Below, in pieces: positions 1 through 6,357 of a stretch of 10,713 bases of DNA (its first letter is position 1; every line of letters begins with the position of its first letter). The notes beneath the pieces are model-generated. The model had not been told where the DNA came from and did not search any database. It saw only the letters and a list, made by a program, of their open reading frames with translations. Source of the DNA: PVC group bacterium (GTDB taxonomy: Bacteria; Verrucomicrobiota; Kiritimatiellia; SS1-B-03-39; UBA6053); contig PXDP01000308.1 of NCBI GenBank assembly GCA_003565035.1, forward strand, positions 1 through 10,713, written 5' to 3'. The translations under genes were made by a program, and so were the position numbers.

Positions 1-54
1 GAACCCGCGTGTCCTGCGTGGGAGGCAGGTGCATTACCACTATGCTATGGCCGC
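1..54 (-). tRNA. tRNA-Gly (anticodon CCC), 3' part cut by window edge
   Basis: Read on the minus strand from 54, the sequence folds as the 5' part of a tRNA. It has acceptor strand GCGGCCA, a D-arm GCAT/ATGC with AGTGGTA in the loop, anticodon stem CCTGC/GCAGG around loop CTCCCAC, variable bases ACAC, T-stem strand GCGGG, then TTC. The loop gives anticodon CCC (plus-strand 20-22), so it reads GGG glycine codons. The 3' T-arm and acceptor strand lie outside the window. It starts three bases after the infA stop codon, so it is probably cotranscribed with infA and released by RNase P. Confidence 0.93.
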
Positions 55-57
55 AAA

Positions 58-288
58 TCAGTTGCGGTGTCGGAATGTAATCCGACCTTTGGTCAGGTCA
101 TAGGGGGAAATTTCCACCTGAACCCGGTCTCCGGTGGTGATCCGGATAAAATGTTTGCGCATTTTGCCGCTGATGTGGGCAAGAATTTCATGTCCATTCT
201 CCAATTGCACTTTGTACATGGTTGCGGGAAGGACTTGGTTGACAACGCCGTCAACCTGAATGAGATCTTGATCTTTTTTAGCTGGCAT
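58..288 (-). CDS. infA: Translation initiation factor IF-1
   Basis: This 76-residue protein matches the single OB-fold IF-1 family in length and sequence. Visible family features are the early GVV strand, the central LENGHEILAHISGKMRKH segment and the GDRVQVEISPYDLTKGRITFR end. IF-1 binds the 30S A site with IF-2 and IF-3 during initiation. The N-terminus is slightly longer than usual, with a lysine-rich MPAKKDQD. The bases before the ATG (TTATTTCATT) show no Shine-Dalgarno sequence. It lies downstream of rex on the same strand, 110 bases away, and seems to have its own promoter in that gap. A tRNA-Gly gene follows after three bases. Confidence 0.96.
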   Translation of the reverse strand: MPAKKDQDLIQVDGVVNQVLPATMYKVQLENGHEILAHISGKMRKHFIRITTGDRVQVEISPYDLTKGRITFRHRN

Positions 289-345
289 AATGAAATAAGG
301 GTTAAAGTGGGCAGTCCCATAACGGTTTCAGACCCTGTTGACAAT

Positions 346-374
346 ACTATACCCAACAAATTTGTTGCCGTCCA
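346..374 (-). promoter_or_regulatory. Candidate infA promoter with a palindrome in its spacer
   Basis: On the minus strand a -35-like TGGACG (369-374) and a -10-like TATAGT (346-351) are separated by exactly 17 bases. They point at infA, 58 bases from the end of the -10 to the start codon. The spacer contains the perfect 14-base palindrome CAACAAATTTGTTG (354-367), a position where a repressor would block polymerase. A second, weaker option just downstream is TTGTCA, 17 bases, TATGGG. This is motif reading only. Confidence 0.45.
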
Positions 375-398
375 CTCCCCGGGACACCTGAAATGCCG

Positions 399-1067
399 TC
401 AGGATGGGATCCGGTTTTTCCCCAATGAGTAGGCCAGCTCCTGCAGACTTTCAATAATCCTGGCATCCACCAGATGCACACCCTGGGGCACCTGAATGTG
501 CTTATAGGCCAAATTCAGAATCGCCCGGATCCCGCATTGCACCATCAAATCCGCCACACCCTGCGCCGCCGAGGACGGCACGGCAATCAACCCGATATCC
601 ACGTCCGTATCGCGGCAAACGTCACAAAAGGAGTCGATCGACATCACCTTAACATCCCCGACCTGACGTCCAAACAGGGAGGGTTCCTGATCAAACAGGC
701 CGCAGATTTCAAACCCTCTCTGGGTAAACGCGCCATGTTCCGCCAGGGAGCGGCCCAAATTCCCCGCACCCACAATCACCACCCGGTGCACAATATCAGC
801 ACCGAGAACCTGGCGGAGCACCAACTCGAGCTGTTCGGTTTCATACCCCCGCTTGGAAATCCCGCTTAAATCCAGGTGCGACAAATCCTGACGCACCGTC
901 GAACTGGTAAGCCCCAGGGCCTCGGCGATTTGCTGAGAGGACGCCCACACAACATCCTCCTCGCGCAACTCCTGCACGTGGACTAAATATTTAGGCAACC
1001 TGCGAATCACCGGCTGCGGAATTTTAGGCGCCGACTCTTTTAAAAAAGACATGAATTTCTTGGGCAT
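399..1067 (-). CDS. rex: Redox-sensing transcriptional repressor Rex
   Basis: This 222-residue protein has the Rex architecture. An N-terminal winged helix (about 15-85) contains RRLPKYL and the recognition-helix segment LTSSTVRQDLSHL (53-65). A Rossmann domain follows, with NAD(H)-binding motif GAGNLG at 100-105. The C-terminal helix (IIESLQELAYSLG) is the kind swapped between subunits. Rex dimers bind DNA when NAD+ is high and release it when NADH rises, controlling fermentative and respiratory genes. The length is normal for the family. The start at 1067 is supported by GGTGAG upstream; M6 is a possible alternative. It is divergent from the exonuclease gene and may regulate itself through the 1068-1173 gap. 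Confidence 0.95.
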   Translation of the reverse strand: MPKKFMSFLKESAPKIPQPVIRRLPKYLVHVQELREEDVVWASSQQIAEALGLTSSTVRQDLSHLDLSGISKRGYETEQLELVLRQVLGADIVHRVVIVGAGNLGRSLAEHGAFTQRGFEICGLFDQEPSLFGRQVGDVKVMSIDSFCDVCRDTDVDIGLIAVPSSAAQGVADLMVQCGIRAILNLAYKHIQVPQGVHLVDARIIESLQELAYSLGKNRIPS

Positions 1068-1070
1068 AAG

Positions 1071-1076
1071 CTCACC
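1071..1076 (-). promoter_or_regulatory. Ribosome binding site of rex
   Basis: GGTGAG on the minus strand ends three bases before the ATG at 1067. It supports this start codon and is one of the few clear Shine-Dalgarno sequences in the window. Confidence 0.5.
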
Positions 1077-1109
1077 ATGTCAAAGAAAATTGACGGGGTA
1101 AAGCGTTCC

Positions 1110-1127
1110 TTCATGAAATTTCCACAA
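1110..1127. promoter_or_regulatory. Weak Rex-operator-like site
   Basis: The known Rex operator is TTGTGAA-N4-TTCACAA. Here the plus strand reads TTCATGAAATTTCCACAA. The right half matches six of seven positions but the left half matches only three, so the inverted symmetry is poor. It lies in the short divergent gap between rex and the exonuclease gene, where autoregulation would be expected. A separate perfect repeat, GTCAA-N6-TTGAC (1079-1094), lies nearer to rex. Confidence 0.25.
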
Positions 1128-1173
1128 AGTTTCCCGCTTGCGCAGGGTCTTTTCACATGCTAGCCAGATGATT

Positions 1174-1785
1174 ATGTTAAATTTTGTAGCTTTTGATTTG
1201 GAAACCACCGGCATTCAACCCGAAACCGACGCGATTGTGGAAATCGGCGCCGTCAAATTCATTGACGGAATTCCCCAGGCTCCTTTTTCCGCGCTGGTTA
1301 ATCCACAGCGGAAGATCCCGCCGGACGCCATCGCGGTCCATGGCATCACAGATGCCGAAGTGGCCGACAAAGCCCCCATCCGGGATCATATGGCACCGCT
1401 GACAGAATACTGCGGCGATCTCCCCATGGTGGCCCACAATGCCCGCTTCGATTTCAAATTCCTAGAAGCCGCCGTAAAACGTGAAAAAACCAAAGCGCCC
1501 AACGGCATCCTGCTCGACACCCACTCTCTCTCCAAGAAAGTATTTCCGGGCCTGCTGAATTACCGGCTGGAAACGCTGACCAAACATTTCGACTTCCCCA
1601 ACACCGTGTTTCACCGCGCTTACGAGGATGCGGAATACTGCGGGCGCATTTTCATCCGGATTCTCGAGACGCTGGAACGGAATCACCATTCCACCTCCGT
1701 ACCGTCCCTGCTCGCCCTCTCCGACATGCGGGAAAGGCGTCTCCCTCAAATCGCCGTCCAGGCGGAACAGCTCGGTCTCTTTTAA
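1174..1785 (+). CDS. DEDDh 3'-5' exonuclease (DnaQ/epsilon-like)
   Basis: This protein of 203 residues is a DnaQ-fold exonuclease, which removes nucleotides from DNA or RNA 3' ends using two metal ions. All DEDDh motifs are visible: D8 and E10 in AFDLETTG, D93 in AHNARFDFKFL, and H147 with D152 in HRAYEDAE. Family members include the Pol III epsilon subunit, the PolC exonuclease domain and stand-alone exonucleases, so proofreading or repair is likely but not proven. ATG 1174 is preferred over ATG 1168 or a TTG at 1138, because the catalytic strand normally begins within a few residues of the start. No clear ribosome binding site is present. It is the first gene of the plus-strand run. Confidence 0.85.
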   Translation: MLNFVAFDLETTGIQPETDAIVEIGAVKFIDGIPQAPFSALVNPQRKIPPDAIAVHGITDAEVADKAPIRDHMAPLTEYCGDLPMVAHNARFDFKFLEAAVKREKTKAPNGILLDTHSLSKKVFPGLLNYRLETLTKHFDFPNTVFHRAYEDAEYCGRIFIRILETLERNHHSTSVPSLLALSDMRERRLPQIAVQAEQLGLF

Positions 1786-1811
1786 AATGTCTCTTGATTC
1801 ATGAACTGTTC

Positions 1812-2840
1812 ATGGTAGACTACTTCATGGACCTCCTTCAGAAAAAAATATGGAACCCTGACATCCGGTTGGCCGCCCTCCGGAAAGAGGAACTGGTCAA
1901 CTTGTTCATGGCCTCCGCGCTTGCCGGTGTGTTTTTTCTTATGTTCCACTACTTCGGAAACTCGCACGACACACATGCCTACTGGAGAAACTCCGCCTTC
2001 ATGTGGATCTCGAACCGTTGGTCAACTGGAAGCATTTCTTTGGGAAATGGAGACTACTCGCACGGGTTTCTTGTGCCGCTTTTTTCGCTCTGGGTTCTTT
2101 GGCTCCGCAGACACGACCTTCAGGAAGTCCCCAAAAAAGCAGCCCCGATATTCCTGCTCTTCATCTTGGGTTCACTTCTCCTGCACTATCTCGGTTTGAA
2201 AACCCAGCAGACCCGGATATCGCTCTTCGGTATGATCGGGCTGCTCTGGAGTATCCCCGGATATTTCTACGGATGGAAGCTGGCCTGGCTGATTCTCTTC
2301 CCCTGCGCCTTTCTGATTTTCGGGATTCCTCTGGAACTTTTCGAAAACATGACCCTGCCGTTGCGTTTCATCAACACCGAAGTCGCCGTAGCCGCTCTGC
2401 AAGGACTCGGCATCGAAGTGCGCCAGGTCGGCACCGCCATTTACGGCCCGCCGTTTGACGCCACCGCCGAACTGAAACTTGACGTGGCCGATGCCTGCTC
2501 CGGCATCCGCTCCATCACCGCCATGACCGCGCTCGCGGCCGGATATGGCTACCTGGTTATGAAAACCTTCTGGTCCAAATGGCTGATCTTCCTCTCCTCT
2601 ATTCCGCTGGCGATGGTCGGAAATATGTTCCGCATCATTGCCATTGGCATTATCGCCGAAGCCTTCGGCACCGATGTCGCCGCCGGTGTCATTCACGATT
2701 ATTCCGGATTTCTCGTCTTCGGTATGGCCATTGCCCTCATGGTGGCCCTCAGCACGCTCCTCAACCGTTTGGATATCCATCTGCTTGCCCGCTTTTCACA
2801 CAGGAACCCGAAATGTCCCACCGCCAGCGCCAGTATCTGA
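1812..2840 (+). CDS. Exosortase (EpsH-type membrane transpeptidase)
   Basis: This is a multi-pass inner-membrane protein of 342 residues with about eight hydrophobic segments and short loops. It belongs to the exosortase/archaeosortase family, thought to cleave C-terminal sorting signals (such as PEP-CTERM) and pass the protein on for export or envelope attachment. The triad is visible: Cys at 2496-2498 in DACSGIRS, Arg at 2631-2633 in GNMFRI, and His at 2694-2696 in VIHDYSG. The N-terminal GDYSHGFLVPL segment is also typical. ATG 1812 is chosen; ATG 1827 and TTG 1794 are alternatives, and none has a good Shine-Dalgarno. Its 3' end overlaps the EpsI-like gene by 28 bases, so the two are probably translated together. 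No substrate protein is encoded in this window. Confidence 0.9.
   Translation: MVDYFMDLLQKKIWNPDIRLAALRKEELVNLFMASALAGVFFLMFHYFGNSHDTHAYWRNSAFMWISNRWSTGSISLGNGDYSHGFLVPLFSLWVLWLRRHDLQEVPKKAAPIFLLFILGSLLLHYLGLKTQQTRISLFGMIGLLWSIPGYFYGWKLAWLILFPCAFLIFGIPLELFENMTLPLRFINTEVAVAALQGLGIEVRQVGTAIYGPPFDATAELKLDVADACSGIRSITAMTALAAGYGYLVMKTFWSKWLIFLSSIPLAMVGNMFRIIAIGIIAEAFGTDVAAGVIHDYSGFLVFGMAIALMVALSTLLNRLDIHLLARFSHRNPKCPTASASI
2802..2806 (+). promoter_or_regulatory. Ribosome binding site of the EpsI-like gene
   Basis: AGGAA lies six bases before ATG 2813, inside the end of the exosortase gene. It decides this start over upstream in-frame codons that would overlap the exosortase extensively. Confidence 0.6.
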
Positions 2841-3604
2841 ATCTCTTTATCCTTTTTGGCATCACGCTGCTGATGCTCGGGTTTACCGTGGATGTAACCG
2901 TCACCGACGAGGCCGGGGTCAAGACGGAGCTTCCGGCAAGGCTCGGGGATCTCTGGACCGGACATGAAGTCCTCTTTTGCCATAATCAGGCCTGCATGCG
3001 CAGTTGGCTCACCAAAGACCTTGAGGCCAACGATGACGGCGTGTACGTCTGCAAAGAAGACTTCAGAGGAAACCGCTGCGGCGGTAAGCTCCACCCCATG
3101 GCCTACGGCGAATGGCGCGCACTGCCGCGCGACACCGTCATCTTCAAAAAACAATATTTCCACAACGACGACGAAGACCTTTCGGTATATGCCGGGGTCG
3201 TGCTTTCCGGAAGCGACCGGTCCTCCATTCACCGTCCCGAACTCTGCATGCCCAGCCAGGGACACACCATCGAATCCCGGGAACTGATTGAGGTCCCGCT
3301 GAAAGGCCGCGATCCGCTTCAGATCATGATTCTCAACCTCTCCCGCCGACTGCCCAACGGCGTGATGTTTCACAGCTACTACGCCTATTGGTTTGTCGGA
3401 CACAATGTGGAGACACCGCACCATATGGAGCGGATGCTGCTCATGGCCACCGACCGGATATTCCGCAACGTCTCTCACCGCTGGGCCTATATTTCTTTGT
3501 CAGGGCCAAAAGCCGGTATCGATTCCCGTGAGCACCACGACACCCTCCGCGAAGTGGTCCCCCTCCTCTACCCGCAAATCAGCCTGCTGCCGACGGATAT
3601 CTGA
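2813..3604 (+). CDS. Exosortase-associated EpsI-like protein with an extra four-cysteine module
   Basis: This 263-residue protein has one N-terminal membrane anchor (about residues 9-24) and a periplasmic domain. The segment SSIHRPELCMPSQGHTI (138-154) is the His-x-Pro-Glu-x-Cys signature of the EpsI/DUF3485 family that travels with exosortases; C145 is the conserved cysteine. How EpsI helps the exosortase is not established. Unusual here is a stretch at 56-89 with C56-x4-C61 and C80-x8-C89, which resembles a small metal-binding knuckle and is not part of the usual EpsI core as I know it. The start overlaps the exosortase gene and the stop shares a base with the next start (TGATG), so this is a coupled operon. 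Confidence 0.82.
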   Translation: MSHRQRQYLNLFILFGITLLMLGFTVDVTVTDEAGVKTELPARLGDLWTGHEVLFCHNQACMRSWLTKDLEANDDGVYVCKEDFRGNRCGGKLHPMAYGEWRALPRDTVIFKKQYFHNDDEDLSVYAGVVLSGSDRSSIHRPELCMPSQGHTIESRELIEVPLKGRDPLQIMILNLSRRLPNGVMFHSYYAYWFVGHNVETPHHMERMLLMATDRIFRNVSHRWAYISLSGPKAGIDSREHHDTLREVVPLLYPQISLLPTDI

Positions 3605-4170
3605 TGAAACAGAGGGCCTTGTTTCTGGACCGCGACGGCATCATCAACGTCCCGCCGCCTCCCTCAGTCCGCTATATCCTTCATCCTGATGCTTTTCATC
3701 TTATGCCCGGGATTGCGGAAACCATCCGCCTCTGCAATCAGCATCACATCCCGGTGGTGGTCATCACCAACCAGAAGTGTGTGGCCATCGGAAAGCTTTC
3801 GCCCCGGAATCTCAGCCGCATCCATGCCCGCATGGAGGAACTGCTTCGGGCGGACCATGCGTATCTGGATGCCGTTTACGCTTGCCCGCACAGCGAAGCC
3901 GACGCCTGTACCTGCCGCAAACCCCTGCCCGGCATGTTGCTGACCGCCGCAAAGGCATTGGATCTGGACCTGAACGCCTCCTGGATGGTGGGAGATCAGC
4001 CCCGGGATATTCAGGCGGGAAAGGCCGCCGGCTGCCACACCCTGCACGTTCACTCGGAACCCGTTGCTTTCTGTGACGCCTCCCTGCCGGACACCCGGTC
4101 ACTGCCGGAATGGCTTCTGAAGCATTTCCTGCAAAAAGAAGATTGTCACAGCCAAATTCATACGGTTTAA
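3604..4170 (+). CDS. HAD-IIIA phosphatase, GmhB-like (D,D-heptose bisphosphate phosphatase family)
   Basis: This 188-residue protein has the HAD-IIIA motifs: DRDG with nucleophile D9 and acid D11, VVVITNQ (motif II), RKP (105-107, lysine of motif III) and MVGDQPRDI with D131 (motif IV). The cluster C94-P-H96 ... C102-T-C104 is the zinc site characteristic of GmhB and the histidinol-phosphatase domain. GmhB removes the 7-phosphate of D-glycero-D-manno-heptose 1,7-bisphosphate on the way to ADP-heptose or related sugars. Substrate here is not provable. After TNQ the usual SGIxRG stretch is replaced by KCVAIGKLS, which could alter specificity. Placement after exosortase/EpsI suggests envelope polysaccharide work. 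Its start overlaps the previous stop by one base. Confidence 0.82.
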   Translation: MKQRALFLDRDGIINVPPPPSVRYILHPDAFHLMPGIAETIRLCNQHHIPVVVITNQKCVAIGKLSPRNLSRIHARMEELLRADHAYLDAVYACPHSEADACTCRKPLPGMLLTAAKALDLDLNASWMVGDQPRDIQAGKAAGCHTLHVHSEPVAFCDASLPDTRSLPEWLLKHFLQKEDCHSQIHTV

Positions 4171-4175
4171 AAAGC

Positions 4176-4204
4176 TTGCATTTTCATTAACCCTTCCCTA
4201 ATTT
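4176..4204 (+). promoter_or_regulatory. Weak promoter-like sequence before the FHA gene
   Basis: TTGCAT (4176-4181), 17 bases, then TAATTT (4199-4204) lies in the AT-rich 40-base gap before ATG 4211. Each box matches consensus at only three of six positions. The -10 is so close to the ATG that the message would be leaderless. No Shine-Dalgarno is present, which makes a leaderless start conceivable. Confidence 0.22.
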
Positions 4205-4210
4205 AAATTT

Positions 4211-4828
4211 ATGAGCGATACAACCACCACGGCCCCTCTTCATGTTCGTTACACCGATCCAAAAGGAAAACTCACTGAGTTAATTCTTGGCGACAAGCCC
4301 ATCACGATCGGCCGCAGTCCCGATGCGGACATCATCACACTGGACGAACGCGCCTCACGCATGCACTGCGGCATTCGGATATGGGACGGGGAATATTACA
4401 TTAAGGATCTCAAATCCAAAAACGGGACGTATTTGAACAATCAGCGGGTCGAAATGGCCAAAATCAAACCCGGCGACAAAATTCGTCTTGGTAACACCGT
4501 CCTGCACATCGATGACAAAAAAGCCCCGGGCACGGCCACCACCATGGACTCCGTTCAAAACGAGATGAACGAAGGCAAAGGCTACAAAACCATCCTGCGC
4601 GAGATCGTGGAAAACACCGAAAAAGGCCCGCTGAAACCATCGCTTGCCCCCAAAACCCCTTCCCCGGCACCGACAGAAACCAAACCGGCAGCCTCATCCA
4701 CCGGCGAAGTGAAAAATAAAACCGCGAAATTGGTCAGCCCCCCGCCCGAAGAGACCAAACCGGCGGGCTCAGACTCCAAACTCGTCGTACGTAAACAGCC
4801 CACCGCGATTAAAATCAAGCGGAACTGA
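4211..4828 (+). CDS. FHA-domain protein with a low-complexity C-terminal tail
   Basis: This 205-residue protein has an N-terminal forkhead-associated domain (about 10-102), which binds phosphothreonine peptides. The conserved residues are present: G34-R35 in ITIGRSPDADI, S49-R50-x-H52 in ERASRMHCG, and N71-G72-T73 in KSKNGTYLN. Residues from about 125 are a disordered-looking tail rich in Pro, Lys, Thr and Ala, with no enzyme domain or membrane segment. It probably acts as an adaptor for a Ser/Thr kinase partner, but no kinase is encoded nearby. A 40-base AT-rich gap separates it from the gene before; the next gene starts five bases after its stop. Confidence 0.9.
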   Translation: MSDTTTTAPLHVRYTDPKGKLTELILGDKPITIGRSPDADIITLDERASRMHCGIRIWDGEYYIKDLKSKNGTYLNNQRVEMAKIKPGDKIRLGNTVLHIDDKKAPGTATTMDSVQNEMNEGKGYKTILREIVENTEKGPLKPSLAPKTPSPAPTETKPAASSTGEVKNKTAKLVSPPPEETKPAGSDSKLVVRKQPTAIKIKRN

Positions 4829-4833
4829 CCCCG

Positions 4834-5562
4834 ATGACCTCGCCCGCTGAACCCGTACCGGTCAAGCCGGACGTGTTAGAGCATGGCCGCTCGGCCGACG
4901 GTTCTCCGCTCACCTCCGACCGTCGTCTCTACATGCAGTTGCTCTGCTTTACCGGCTGTGACGCCCCCGAACCCCTGATACACTTTCTCACAGAAGCCGG
5001 ATGGGACGCTGTGATCTATCAGGATGCCGCCGACCCCTGGGGCTTCGGGCTGCTCCTCATGGACACCGACCCGAACGCATTTATCCACCGCTACGCCCCC
5101 GCGCTCCGGAACTCTCCTTTCGCACAGCTTACCCCCCGCCCGGAAATGACCCTCTTCGCCCGGGCCTACTCCATCGGCTACGAAGACGACCTGGAACGCA
5201 CCCTGGTGACCCGCCCCCGCGAACGGGCCCTTTCCCCGCAGTGGCCCTGGGCCGTCTGGTACCCCCTTCGCCGCAGCGGTGAATTCGCCAAACTCCCCAA
5301 ACGCGAAAAAATGAAAATTCTCGGCGAACACGGCACCATCGGCAAAGCCTGGGGCGAAGCCGGTCATGCCCACGACATCCGCCTTGCCTGTTTTGGCATG
5401 GACCGCAATGACAACGACTTTGCCGTTGCTCTTGTCGGCGCGGAACTCAGAGCCCTCAGCAAAATCGTGGAAATCATGCGCGGCACCGTGCAGACCTCCA
5501 CCTACATCGAGCATCTGGGCCCCTTCTTTGCCGGCAAAGCGATCTATCAGTCCCCGCTCTGA
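4834..5562 (+). CDS. Chlorite dismutase / HemQ family protein
   Basis: This 242-residue protein matches the Cld/HemQ superfamily, ferredoxin-like heme or coproheme-binding barrels. The C-terminal half carries the best family pattern: EHGTIGKAWGEAG, then IRLACFGMDRNDNDFAVALVG, IVEIMRGTVQTSTYIEHLGPFFAG. Candidate axial histidines are H166 in the EHG segment and H178; I cannot decide between them without an alignment. HemQ-type members decarboxylate coproheme to heme b in coproporphyrin-dependent heme synthesis, while true Clds split chlorite. No other heme gene lies here, so the reaction is open. No signal peptide is seen, so it should be cytoplasmic. The first 25 residues are polar and probably disordered. 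There is no Shine-Dalgarno before the ATG. Confidence 0.78.
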   Translation: MTSPAEPVPVKPDVLEHGRSADGSPLTSDRRLYMQLLCFTGCDAPEPLIHFLTEAGWDAVIYQDAADPWGFGLLLMDTDPNAFIHRYAPALRNSPFAQLTPRPEMTLFARAYSIGYEDDLERTLVTRPRERALSPQWPWAVWYPLRRSGEFAKLPKREKMKILGEHGTIGKAWGEAGHAHDIRLACFGMDRNDNDFAVALVGAELRALSKIVEIMRGTVQTSTYIEHLGPFFAGKAIYQSPL

Positions 5563-5571
5563 ACCGACGGC

Positions 5572-6354
5572 ATGTACACAGACTCTCATTTTCACGTCGA
5601 TCATTTCGAACTCAAAGGCATCGTCCGGGAAACAGTCGCCGCCGCCGCGGAAGCCGGGGTCACCCGCCTGATGGCTATCGGCGGCTCCGATGAAGCCAAT
5701 CAACGGGCCCTCAACACCGCCAAAGCCTTTCCGGATACCGTCCGCGCCACTGCCGGCTATGACCGGGATCTGGCACCAGGATGGGATCAGGACCTCGCCA
5801 ACCTCACCCCCTTTCTGAATCGGCCGGAAGTCGTCGCCGTCGGGGAATCCGGGCTCGACTATTTTCACAAAGACATTGACCCCGCCGCACAGCGCCTCCT
5901 CTTCGACGCCATGCTCGATCTGAGCACCACTCACGCAAAACCCATGATTATCCACAGCCGCGAAGCGGATGCGGATACGCTGGCCATGCTGAAACCCTTC
6001 GCCGACCGCTGGCCGGATCCGTCGCGTCCCTGCGGTGTGCTGCATTGCTTCACCGGTTCTCTGGACTTTGCCAAAGCCCTGCTGGACCTCAATCTCATGA
6101 TCAGTTTCAGTGGGATTCTCACCTTTAAAAACGCCGCCGATCTGCGGGAAGTCGCCGCCGTCGTACCGGATGACCGGCTGCTGATCGAAACCGACAGCCC
6201 CTACCTTGCGCCCGTCCCGCACCGGGGGCAGCGAAATCAGCCCGCCTGGGTCGTCCATGTGGCCGAATGCCTGGCGGAAATCCGCGGAACCCGTCCGGAG
6301 GAAATCGGCAAGCTCACCACCGAAAATGCCCGGACATTTTTTCAATGGGGCTAA
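5572..6354 (+). CDS. TatD-family metal-dependent hydrolase (DNase)
   Basis: This 260-residue TIM-barrel protein has every TatD metal-site motif: H6-x-H8 in DSHFHVD, E92 in GESGLDYF, H128 in IIHSREAD, H158 in LHCFTGS and D208 in IETDSPYLAP, followed by PHRGQRNQP. TatD enzymes are two-metal 3'-5' exonucleases or endonucleases acting on DNA or RNA ends, linked to repair of oxidative damage. The length is the family norm. It begins nine bases after the chlorite-dismutase-like gene and ends three bases before the next ATG, so it sits inside the operon. Exact substrate is inferred from family only. Confidence 0.93.
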   Translation: MYTDSHFHVDHFELKGIVRETVAAAAEAGVTRLMAIGGSDEANQRALNTAKAFPDTVRATAGYDRDLAPGWDQDLANLTPFLNRPEVVAVGESGLDYFHKDIDPAAQRLLFDAMLDLSTTHAKPMIIHSREADADTLAMLKPFADRWPDPSRPCGVLHCFTGSLDFAKALLDLNLMISFSGILTFKNAADLREVAAVVPDDRLLIETDSPYLAPVPHRGQRNQPAWVVHVAECLAEIRGTRPEEIGKLTTENARTFFQWG

Positions 6355-6357
6355 GCC

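Noticed and set aside
354..367. The infA palindrome as a Rex operator
   Set aside because: Rex sites have TTGT on the outer left; here the TTGTTG half is on the right, so the orientation is reversed.
2172..2780. A 202-codon minus-strand frame opposite the exosortase gene
   Set aside because: It lies wholly inside a gene with an intact catalytic triad, and its sequence is low-complexity shadow coding.
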